NCBI GenBank assembly: GCA_021847425.1
Contig: JAJZRF010000010.1
Span: forward strand, 1 to 59,632
Source: Deltaproteobacteria bacterium
GTDB taxonomy: Bacteria; Desulfobacterota; Desulfobulbia; Desulfobulbales; Desulfurivibrionaceae
Direction of reading: 5' to 3'
DNA length: 59,632 nucleotides
How positions within the stretch are numbered: the first letter of the stretch is position 1; the number at the start of each line of letters is the position of its first letter. Both the position numbers and the translations under genes were made by a program. Positions 46,413 to 52,882 of this stretch are shown here, one piece after another. The notes under the pieces are model-generated. The model did not search any database, was not told the origin of the DNA, and saw only the letters and a program-made list of their open reading frames with translations.

Positions 46413-46517
46413 CCGGCCGCCGACCCTTTTTCCCAAGCCCGCGCTTCTTCTCGCAGGCCTGACTCCGTGCAGTCGGAAAATACCTTTCTCGGATAGATAT
46501 AGATATTGAGCTCATAA

Positions 46518-46580
46518 GTTCAGGGCCATTTTGCTCTGGTTGGCAGCAATTAAGTAAGGTGACCCCGGAATTCGGAATTG
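46518..46580 (+). repeat. Copy B of the CCCCGGAATT-type dispersed repeat
   Basis: Contains AATTAAGTAAGGTGACCCCG and GAATTCGGAATTG; related copies are at 45030-45085, 49813-49841, 50261-50286/50498-50545 and, inverted, 51508-51555. Confidence 0.65.
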
Positions 46581-46589
46581 GGGAGGGAT

Positions 46590-47084
46590 ATGGCTAGGCG
46601 CAGAAGGCAAAGTGCATTCGAAGATCTTGTTGAAATCGCCTCAAGATTACCGTGGCAGACTGGGTTGGCTCTCGCGGCGGCATCCTATCTGGCTCTTCAT
46701 GCTGTCGCGGGGATTACGGTTGCCAGTCCGGCCAATGCCGGCGCCATAAGCGCCTATACGATCAAGCAATTCGGGATAACTTTTGCCGCCTTCGGACAGA
46801 TGCTTTTCCCTTTTTGTTTTCTGATCGGCGCGGGGTGGTCTTTTTTTAAGCGGGGGGAAAACGGTGCCCAGGCCGCGCAGCCGCTTGAAAAAAAGAATCT
46901 TCCCCGGCACTCTGTTCCAGACAACCCCCGGCCGAACAAAAAAGCAAGCCCAACGCCGCTTTGCCCTAAATGCAACAAACCCATGGTGAAGAGAACCGCA
47001 AAGAAGGGGGCAAATGCCGGAAAGGAATTTTGGGGCTGCTCGCAGTACCCCAGGTGTAAAAGCGTGCTTGCAATAAACACCTAA
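46590..47084 (+). CDS. Membrane protein with topoisomerase-type zinc ribbon
   Basis: 164 residues from the ATG at 46590, directly after GGGAGGGAT. A basic N-terminus (MARRRRQSAFEDLVEIASRL), two membrane spans about 28-52 and 68-88, a flexible Pro/Lys linker, then a four-Cys zinc ribbon: CPKCNKPMVKRTAKKGANAG, EFWGCSQYPRCKSV (about 130-160). The ribbon is the C-terminal DNA-binding finger of type I topoisomerases, which in small membrane proteins of this layout may bring DNA or another partner to the membrane. Function unknown. Confidence 0.82.
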   Translation: MARRRRQSAFEDLVEIASRLPWQTGLALAAASYLALHAVAGITVASPANAGAISAYTIKQFGITFAAFGQMLFPFCFLIGAGWSFFKRGENGAQAAQPLEKKNLPRHSVPDNPRPNKKASPTPLCPKCNKPMVKRTAKKGANAGKEFWGCSQYPRCKSVLAINT

Positions 47085-47182
47085 AGGAAAGCGATTTGCT
47101 GCTGACGTAGTTAGCGGCGGCAACAGAAACCGGGGAGTGGCCCCTGATTTTCCTCGGAAGCGAATGCTCCCGTTGTGTTCAA

Positions 47183-47257
47183 TGGTGGGCGATACTGGGA
47201 TCGAACCAGTGACCCCTGCCGTGTGAAGGCAGTGCTCTCCCGCTGAGCTAATCGCCC
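47183..47257 (-). tRNA. tRNA-Val (anticodon CAC)
   Basis: On the minus strand GGGCGAT/ATCGCCC acceptor, D arm AGCTCAGCGGGAGAGC, anticodon stem CTGCC/GGCAG with loop TTCACAC giving CAC, T arm CTGGTTCGATCCCAG and encoded CCA. It reads GTG codons and marks the left edge of the accessory stretch. Confidence 0.94.
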
Positions 47258-47381
47258 TGATGCTTTTTCAGGATAATAGTACATTCCGCCGCCTTCAACA
47301 ACCGAACTTTGCTGCGGCAAAAAAAAAAGTGGGGAGCGGCCCCGGAATTCTGCGACCGCAGGTCTCAAGGAAACACACAGC

Positions 47382-48581
47382 ATGGGCGGAACACGATTCA
47401 TCGTAGCGGGAAGCTTTATCGACGGCAGCGGCGGTGAGGTGCGCAGGGATGTCTTTCTGACCGTGCAGGACACCATTATTACCGCCATCGGCTCCGCCGC
47501 AGACCTTCCCCGCCATGACGGGGAAGCAATCGATGACTTCTCGCACTGCATCGTTTTGCCCCCGCTGGTTGACTGCAGCGTCTCCCTGTCGCGCTCGCCC
47601 TCCGTGGACAAGAGGGTAAGGGTATCCGCTGATGAAGCCGACTTTGCGGAAAGGACCGCCATGCTGGAGCGGCATATCCGCTACTGCCATGCCTACGGAG
47701 TGCTGGGCGTGGCCGACAGCGACGATCTCAGCGGCCTGGTGGCACAGTATCAGGAGCGAATGGCACAGGGGAGCATCATTGACATTCGTTCGTCCGGCCG
47801 TCTCTGCCGGAGCCGCCAGGATTGCGCCGCCGGTAACCCGGTATCCACCGATTTCCTCAAGATCGGTTATTCCACCAATATCGAAGACGAAGAAGCCCCA
47901 GCTCTTGGGCTTACCCAGGAAGAGCTGTGCCACATTCTGCAGCCCCGAGGCGGCAGAAAGGCGGTGGTGGTGGCCAATGGCCCGCAACAGGTAGCGGAGG
48001 CGCTTGAGACGGGGTGCGATGCCATCGAACAGGGATACAACATGGGCGAGGACAATCTCCGGAAAATGGCGGAGCAGGATGTGCTGTGGATTCCCAGCGT
48101 GCTGCGGGCCAAGAATGGTTTGGACGGCGCAAGCTCCGGCGGGGAGGTGGCTTGCCGTTTCTCCATTCGCTATGTGGCGCCGGGAAAGCCGATTCCGGGC
48201 GCGGAGGCTTTTTGGCAGAAGATGCTCGCCGAACAACTCGCGCAATTGCGTTTGGCCAGAGAATTGGGCGTGAAAACGGCGGTGGGAACCGGGGCCGGGA
48301 GTGCTGGCATCCTCCATGGCGAGTCGATGGCCGAGGAGATGAAATTGTTCCTCAAGGCCGGCTATTCACTGGAGGAGGCCATCCGCTGCGCCACGGAAAA
48401 CGGCGCCCGATTCTTCGGCATGGAGAAGCTGGGCAGGCTGACGGTGGGGAGGAAAGCAACCTTCCTGATTTCCAGGGGCACGGTGCAGCAGCTGGCAAGA
48501 AAACTCTCCTATCTGGAAGGCATCTATGTTGACGGCGCACCCAGCATCGCCTATCATAAAAATCCTGTCAAGACACCGTGA
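47382..48581 (+). CDS. Amidohydrolase-fold protein lacking the metal ligands (pseudoenzyme)
   Basis: 399 residues with AAGGA before the ATG. The imidazolonepropionase-like amidohydrolase frame is clear throughout: ITAIGSAADLP, IVLPPLVDCSVSLSRSP, GGRKAVVVANGPQQVAEALE, TGCDAIEQGYNM, TAVGTGAGSAGILHGESMAE, LEEAIRCATENGARFFGMEK and GRLTVGRKATFLI. But each metal position is changed: the D-x-H-x-H box is DCSVS, the HAHG His is Asn (ANG), the IEHG His is Gln (IEQG) and the GTDAG Asp is Gly (GTGAG). The frame is unbroken, so it is a retained protein without metal-dependent hydrolase chemistry, perhaps a binding or regulatory protein. Confidence 0.85.
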   Translation: MGGTRFIVAGSFIDGSGGEVRRDVFLTVQDTIITAIGSAADLPRHDGEAIDDFSHCIVLPPLVDCSVSLSRSPSVDKRVRVSADEADFAERTAMLERHIRYCHAYGVLGVADSDDLSGLVAQYQERMAQGSIIDIRSSGRLCRSRQDCAAGNPVSTDFLKIGYSTNIEDEEAPALGLTQEELCHILQPRGGRKAVVVANGPQQVAEALETGCDAIEQGYNMGEDNLRKMAEQDVLWIPSVLRAKNGLDGASSGGEVACRFSIRYVAPGKPIPGAEAFWQKMLAEQLAQLRLARELGVKTAVGTGAGSAGILHGESMAEEMKLFLKAGYSLEEAIRCATENGARFFGMEKLGRLTVGRKATFLISRGTVQQLARKLSYLEGIYVDGAPSIAYHKNPVKTP

Positions 48582-48861
48582 CAGGAGCGCTTTGTACCGC
48601 CTGTAAAGAAACTGGAGGAGTGTCCCTACTTTCCCTAATTTTCCCCAAGGCAACAATGCAATATCACTATGAATTCGATGGTGAATATGGTCAAATACTC
48701 GGGCAATATTCAGTTAGGCTTTCTGCCGCCATCCGCTTGGTGTCCCTCCATGCAGACACCGGCGACTTTCATGGAGTCATTGGCCAGTGATACAAAGAAA
48801 AAAGCTTGCGCCCTTTGTCCGGATCAGATAATTTATGCTCAATTATTACTTAAATTTGAAT
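48582..48861. other. Intergenic gap before the abiF RNA
   Basis: Short open frames here have no ribosome site. The string GGTGAATATGGTCAAATAC (48680-48698) recurs almost exactly near 43549-43567 (GGCGAATATGGTCAAATAC), with ATATCACT upstream in both, so part of this gap is another dispersed repeat. Confidence 0.45.
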
Positions 48862-48914
48862 AACACCCCCAACGCATCTCGTAAGATCTGCGCACCATTG
48901 GGGGTTTCTTTTTA
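48862..48914 (+). ncRNA. abiF-type structured RNA upstream of the Abi gene
   Basis: A stem ACCCCCAA (48865-48872) with TTGGGGGT (48898-48905), a second stem CGCA/TGCG and a third TCT/AGA with a CGTA loop, then TTTCTTTTT. It ends 13 bases before the Abi ATG, the position of the conserved 'abiF RNA motif' known upstream of Abi_2 genes. It doubles as a terminator, so a short RNA would be released and only leak-through reaches the toxin gene. Confidence 0.72.
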
Positions 48915-48926
48915 TGGGGGCTGGTA

Positions 48927-49811
48927 ATGCAATTTACCAAACCCCCTAAATCTTTTGATGAACAGATCGACCTGCTCATCGAACGCGGCATGGCAATCAC
49001 AGACCGCGACCGGGCCAAACGCTATCTCGGCCACCTCAATTACTATCGCCTGGCTGCTTACTGGCTCCCCTTCGAGCAAGACCATCCCACCCATCAGTTT
49101 AAGCCCGGCACAGACTTCAATCTGACTTTGGAGCACTATATATTTGACCGTGAATTGCGGCTATTGGTCATGGATGCCCTCGAACGAGTTGAAGTTTCCC
49201 TGCGCACCCGCTGGGCCTATCACCTCGCCCATACCTACGGGCCGCACGCCCACCTGCAAAAAAATCTGTTCAAGGAAAACTGGAACCACGCGGAAAATAT
49301 CGACGCTCTCAAGGAAACGGTAGGGAGAAGTTCTGAAATTTTCATCAGGCACTTCAGCAAATACGACGAAGAACTCCCGCCCCTCTGGGTTGTCTGCGAA
49401 GTCATGACCCTGGGGCAACTCTCAAAATGGTACGCCAACCTAAGACATGGCAGCGACCGCAATGCCATTGCCCATGCCTATGATTTAGACGAAGTGAATC
49501 TCACCTCGTTTCTCCATCATCTCAGTATCGTGCGGAACCATTGCGCCCATCATGCCCGGCTCTGGAATCGATTGTTTCCTTTCGCCTGGAAACTGCCTCG
49601 GAAAAAACCTGCTGACCTACAGGCAAATTTCAACCAAATGGAGGGGAAACATCTTTACAATACCCTGGTGATGCTGGCATATCTCATGGACAGCATCAAC
49701 CAAAACACCTGGAAACAGCGGTTGACCAACCTTTTTGTCAAACATCCGCAAGTGCGGGCGCAGACCATGGGCTTTCCGGATGATTGGCAAGCGCGGCCGA
49801 TCTGGAGGTAG
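48927..49811 (+). CDS. abiF: Abi_2 (AbiD/AbiF) family HEPN protein
   Basis: 294 residues. FTKPPKSFDEQIDLLIERGM and YLGHLNYYRLAAYWLPFEQ open the domain, followed by YIFDRELRLLVMDALERVEVS, and the RNase-type HEPN motif in LSIVRNHCAHHARLWNR (R-N-H-C-A-H, an R-x4-H site). The family aborts phage infection, by cleaving RNA according to the HEPN fold. A structured RNA lies immediately upstream, as in other AbiF loci, and is thought to be the antitoxin. No other defence gene is next to it. Confidence 0.9.
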   Translation: MQFTKPPKSFDEQIDLLIERGMAITDRDRAKRYLGHLNYYRLAAYWLPFEQDHPTHQFKPGTDFNLTLEHYIFDRELRLLVMDALERVEVSLRTRWAYHLAHTYGPHAHLQKNLFKENWNHAENIDALKETVGRSSEIFIRHFSKYDEELPPLWVVCEVMTLGQLSKWYANLRHGSDRNAIAHAYDLDEVNLTSFLHHLSIVRNHCAHHARLWNRLFPFAWKLPRKKPADLQANFNQMEGKHLYNTLVMLAYLMDSINQNTWKQRLTNLFVKHPQVRAQTMGFPDDWQARPIWR

Positions 49812-49812
49812 G

Positions 49813-49841
49813 CAGGAATTAAGGATATGTCCCCGGAATTC
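49813..49841 (+). repeat. Copy C of the CCCCGGAATT-type dispersed repeat
   Basis: CAGGAATTAAGGATATGTCC followed by CCGGAATTC. It has replaced the 5' end of the HigA-like gene that follows. Confidence 0.7.
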
Positions 49842-49858
49842 TTGCGGCGTGGCGCTCG

Positions 49859-50233
49859 TTGCAAGAAGCGCTGCCGGTCCGCCTTACGCCCATCCGCACC
49901 GAGGCACAATTTGAAGAGGTGGTTGCGTTGCTGCACAGCCTCATCGATGCAGTCGGCGACGATGAAGGCCATGAGCTGGCTGATTTTCTCGATCTGGTCG
50001 GACAACTGGTCGAGGATTACGAGACACAACATCATCCCGTTCCGGAGGCGGAACCACGAGCCGTTCTCCGGTTCTTCATGGAGCAGCACGGACTCAAGCA
50101 GACCGATCTGTCCGAGGAGATCGGCGGGCAATCCGTGGTAAGCGAGATACTGACGGGCAAACGCGAGATCAACGCCAGGCAGGCCAAGGCCCTGGCGGCC
50201 CGCTTCGGGGTTTCCCCAGCGGTTTTTATTTGA
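49859..50233 (+). CDS. HigA-like antitoxin, orphan and possibly 5'-truncated
   Basis: 124 residues from a TTG at 49859. The reading frame continues upstream (AAWRSLQEAL) into the repeat copy at 49813-49841 without an ATG or a ribosome site. The body is a normal HigA (COG5499) protein: PIRTEAQFEEVVALLHSLID, AEPRAVLRFFMEQHGLKQTD, then the Cro-type helix-turn-helix LSEEIGGQSVVSEILTGKRE and RFGVSPAVFI. There is no HigB toxin gene beside it; the repeat may have removed it along with the start. It may be silent. Confidence 0.7.
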   Translation: MQEALPVRLTPIRTEAQFEEVVALLHSLIDAVGDDEGHELADFLDLVGQLVEDYETQHHPVPEAEPRAVLRFFMEQHGLKQTDLSEEIGGQSVVSEILTGKREINARQAKALAARFGVSPAVFI

Positions 50234-50618
50234 GCAATCTCAAAAACAAAAATATATAGACAGGAATTAAGTATTGTGTCCCGAATGGCGCTAGTTTAAG
50301 GTTTTTGCCTGGGAGATCACCCACAATGATCGGTTAAAACTACGACCTCGCCGATTTGACGACGCACAGGGGAAAGTGCCCCTCAACACAATCGGCGGCA
50401 AGAAAAAACTACCAGCGGCTAATATCGCCTAAGCATAAAATGTGAGAGACTCAGAGACGCAAAAATCATGCTGAAATCGCTTAAACTAGCGCCATTCTAT
50501 TGTGTCCCCGGAATTCGGAATTGCCCGGAATTGCCGGAATTGCCGCCGAAAAATTAACACTTGGAAAAATAGATAGGGACAGATGAGGGAATTCCCCATC
50601 TGTCCCTATTACTGGCAA
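50234..50618. other. Intergenic gap holding a MITE and repeat
   Basis: Filled by copy D of the dispersed repeat (50261-50286 and 50498-50545), which is split by the MITE at 50283-50497. The rest, to 50618, shows GGGACAGATGAGGGAATTCC with a complement near 50590-50607 (a short hairpin, minus-strand end of the lipoprotein gene). No gene. Confidence 0.6.
50283..50497. mobile_element. 215-bp MITE with 18-bp inverted repeats and 11-bp target duplication
   Basis: Perfect terminal inverted repeats GAATGGCGCTAGTTTAAG (50283-50300) and its complement (50480-50497). The flanking 11 bases TATTGTGTCCC are duplicated at 50272-50282 and 50498-50508, and removal of the element plus one copy restores an intact dispersed repeat. 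An 11-base duplication fits IS4-family transposition. The interior has a short open end (NTIGGKKKLPAANIA, stop at 50432) that may be the remains of a transposase tail. Confidence 0.85.
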
Positions 50619-51277
50619 TCACTTGCGTGGAGAGTCCAGGCTATCTAGCCACGGGGTTCCTGTAAGTTCTGGTTGAGCTTCTACCAGAGTAACCTCAGCG
50701 CCAGTCTTTGCACGAATCGAACGGACAATATCAAGGAAGGTTTTTTCGGTCCACTCCTCTGGAGTTCCGACCATTGCATTTGCCATATCACGGCTGATTT
50801 GGGCTAGTCCACCTTCTTGCTTGGTGAATACGGCGTAAAGATCGAGATGGTAGCCCTCTTTATATTGATAAAGACAGGCGGTCAAATTCAAACTGTTGCT
50901 CCCAGAAACGTTCCTCTGGGCTTGGGCCGTCCAACTGGCCCCCTCGCAGTTGCCATGCGAACCCCTAGGCTTCCTCCTCCGCCGCCCGCCAACACAGCAA
51001 GCTTTGATCCTTCAAAAGGGTTTACAAGCTTAAACCTACCAGGTTTTTCTGGAATCTCCCCGGAAGCTGGAATTGGTGTTGCCTCTTGTGCATTGCCAGC
51101 ATTACGTCCGATACCATCACTGGCAGCCTTACTGACCACTTGTCGAGAAGCAGAAGTCTTGAGATCAAAAATCCGGTAGTACTCTACCGTCTTTGTCTTC
51201 TGTCCAAGATAATTGTTCGTGGCACCACAGCCTGTTAAGGCAAAAGCAACTATGGCAAAAATAATTGAACGTTTCAT
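50619..51277 (-). pseudogene. Lipoprotein gene broken by a single-base frameshift
   Basis: The first part (51277 to about 50950) starts MKRSIIFAIVAFALTGCGAT, a lipoprotein signal with AAGGGG before the ATG, and continues TVEYYRIFDLKTSASRQVV ... GRFKLVNPFEGSKLAVLAGG. After MAT it derails to stop at 50888, while the other frame is open with CEGASWTAQAQRNVSGSNSL, NLTACLYQYKEGYHLDLYAV and on to 50619. A single T missing in ACTTGC (read ACTGC near 50955) joins both into one protein of about 218 residues. The 90-residue frame from a TTG at 50891 is thus only the 3' half. Family and function are unknown. Confidence 0.75.
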
Positions 51278-51496
51278 GAGACCCCTTTTGTAGTTGGATT
51301 CTGGAAAAAATTTGTTCAATATCAAAAAGTTAACATCTAGTTAATCCGCTCAATTCTAACAAATTATTTCTTTATTGGAAAGAAACAATTCCCCGACTCA
51401 ATCATTTTCTGGTTGTCCGGATTGGCAACACATTCTGAACCTTTTCTGCTTTAAACAGGCCCAGAATGCACAACGTCTATCTTTATGGAATCCTGG
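51278..51496. other. Intergenic, AT-rich, nothing recognised
   Basis: Holds the leftward promoter of the lipoprotein gene presumably; no clear elements or repeats. Confidence 0.4.
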
Positions 51497-51679
51497 TCAT
51501 TTCCCGAGGTAATTCCGGTAATTCCGTAATTCCGGGGACGCAATACTTAATTCGCCGTAGTAGAAAATCCGAAACATCTCCCATTTTTCCTCCAGCAAAG
51601 ACGGGGTAGCTCGTACGCCCAATATTTTCGCCGCCCCCTCTTTCTCCAAGCCCCTCCGCGCACTTTCTAAGCTCAGCAC
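51497..51679 (-). CDS. Short ORF truncated by a dispersed repeat
   Basis: 60 residues from a GTG at 51679 that overlaps the MqsA-like stop. LSLESARRGLEKEGAAKILG and PSLLEEKWEMFRIFYY look like gene sequence; the last 20 residues are encoded by the inverted CCCCGGAATT repeat, so any real gene has lost its end. Low confidence that it is expressed. Confidence 0.3.
   Translation of the reverse strand: MLSLESARRGLEKEGAAKILGVRATPSLLEEKWEMFRIFYYGELSIASPELRNYRNYLGK
51508..51555 (-). repeat. Copy E of the CCCCGGAATT-type dispersed repeat, inverted
   Basis: On the minus strand GAATTAAGTATTGCGTCCCC, then GGAATTACGGAATTACCGG. Same unit as at 49813 and 50261 in the opposite direction. Confidence 0.7.
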
Positions 51680-52194
51680 AACTCCATTCCAGCCCCGAGC
51701 CAGTCGGTGGGGTTCAATTCGATTTTCTTCGGAGATTTGATCTTGCTACGCTCACGGGGAAGCCCGGAAAACATCTGGACAACACCGTGGCAAATAACAC
51801 TGTTTGCCGATTCAGAGGCATAATTCATGTAGATTGACCGCAAAAGCCGATCTTGGGTTTCTCCGATAGGCTCTTTATCATTTTCCCACCGGGAAATGGT
51901 TTCCGGCCTGATACCCAGGGCGGAGGCAAGTTCCTTGGATTTGAGATGTAAATCCTTGCGCAAAAATTTGATCTCCGCCGAGGTGAGAAGAGATTTTCTT
52001 TGAGAACAAATAAAGCCGCCGATCACCCGATGGAGTTTCTCGATATTGGGAAGAGAAACATAAACTTCGCCGCACTTCTCGCATTTGAATTGCGTTAATC
52101 CATGGATTATTACATCTAGCCCACATTCATCATACGTGTACGGCTTATTCTTGAAAGATGTGATTTTTCCACCACACTCAAGGCATTTTTTCAT
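51673..52194 (-). CDS. MqsA-like antitoxin (YgiT zinc finger plus Xre HTH)
   Basis: 173 residues from the ATG at 52194 (AAAGGAGG site). Zinc finger with CLECGG and CEKCGE (about 4-50), a hinge, then a helix-turn-helix: LTSAEIKFLRKDLHLKSKEL, ASALGIRPETISRWENDKEP. MqsA-type antitoxins bind toxin through the zinc half and their own promoter through the other. The DUF4258 gene 42 bases upstream is the probable toxin. Confidence 0.85.
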   Translation of the reverse strand: MKKCLECGGKITSFKNKPYTYDECGLDVIIHGLTQFKCEKCGEVYVSLPNIEKLHRVIGGFICSQRKSLLTSAEIKFLRKDLHLKSKELASALGIRPETISRWENDKEPIGETQDRLLRSIYMNYASESANSVICHGVVQMFSGLPRERSKIKSPKKIELNPTDWLGAGMELC

Positions 52195-52236
52195 GTTCAA
52201 TTTCCTCCTTTGCCAAACATTTTCCCCGGTGCACAA

Positions 52237-52542
52237 TCAGCTTGTGACGGTGATGATCTGTATCGAATATTCGGAGACGATGGCGGTCACAACTCGCCCT
52301 TCTTCCCCTTCAAGATCAACGCCCCTGATCGAATAGACCCAATTCTCGTATTCTTCCCTGTACTCTTTCCCGCTTAATTCGCCATGCTGAAGAATGAAAA
52401 GAATATCCTGAATCGTGAAGCGTCGTTCGCGCATGCGCTGTTTCACATGCCCACCATAAATCAGGTTATTCCTGGTGGCAGCTTCCCTGATCAGCGCAAG
52501 CGCTTTTTCGTTGTCTATATTTTCGGCCGGATCAAAAGTCAT
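52237..52542 (-). CDS. DUF4258 protein, probable toxin partner
   Basis: 101 residues from the ATG at 52542; a longer TTG frame to 52608 would overlap the promoter. NNLIYGGHVKQRMRERRFTI, DILFILQHGELSGKEY and VVTAIVSEYSIQIITVTS are those of DUF4258, a RelE/MqsR-like fold. The conserved H and R (HVKQRMRER) could serve RNA cleavage. Placed before an MqsA-like antitoxin in one operon. Confidence 0.78.
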   Translation of the reverse strand: MTFDPAENIDNEKALALIREAATRNNLIYGGHVKQRMRERRFTIQDILFILQHGELSGKEYREEYENWVYSIRGVDLEGEEGRVVTAIVSEYSIQIITVTS

Positions 52543-52579
52543 ATACAATATGTAAGCAGGAAATTGACCTGAGCGCAAC

Positions 52580-52608
52580 TTTTTAATCTGAGAGAGCCCC
52601 CCTGTCAA
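52580..52608 (-). promoter_or_regulatory. Promoter of the DUF4258/MqsA-like operon
   Basis: TTGACA (52608-52603) and TAAAAA (52585-52580) are 17 bases apart on the minus strand, ending 38 bases before the DUF4258 ATG. Confidence 0.5.
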
Positions 52609-52614
52609 GCAAGA

Positions 52615-52875
52615 TTACAATTGGGCGGCCATCAGTTCCGGCGCAATGTCTGAGGCAAGAATGATGCCATTGGCCCCCACGGCGCAATCAATGCATTTTT
52701 TCATGGCCGCTTCTTTTCGCCTCCGGCGGGGCCTGGAATAATGGATAACGGGTGAAGGAGGCCGGGTCTTTACGCCTTTTGAGCGACCCCAGGGGCCGGA
52801 TGCCCCATAAGCCGTCTTCGGATACTGCAAAAAACACAGCCGGGCCGTTTCCCTTGGCATTCCCTGCTCCAGCAT
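52615..52875 (-). other. Open stretch of doubtful coding value
   Basis: A frame of 86 codons follows the EmrB-like gene. Its last part could start at an internal ATG to give MKKCIDCAVGANGIILASDI and a short tail, with a CxxC. The first part is Arg/Pro-rich and unconvincing. Remnant or spacer. Confidence 0.25.
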
Positions 52876-52882
52876 CCGTTGT

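Noticed and set aside
48578..48863. Short ORFs of 64 and 70 codons before the abiF RNA
   Set aside because: No ribosome sites, and they include a dispersed repeat shared with 43.5 kb.
50619..50891. Separate 90-residue gene starting at a TTG
   Set aside because: Its frame continues upstream through CEGASWTAQ and joins the lipoprotein half after one missing base, so it is the 3' part of one gene.
47183..52882. Genomic island integrated at tRNA-Val
   Set aside because: No integrase and no second copy of the tRNA 3' end was seen, so the accessory stretch is better explained by piecemeal repeat and cassette insertion.
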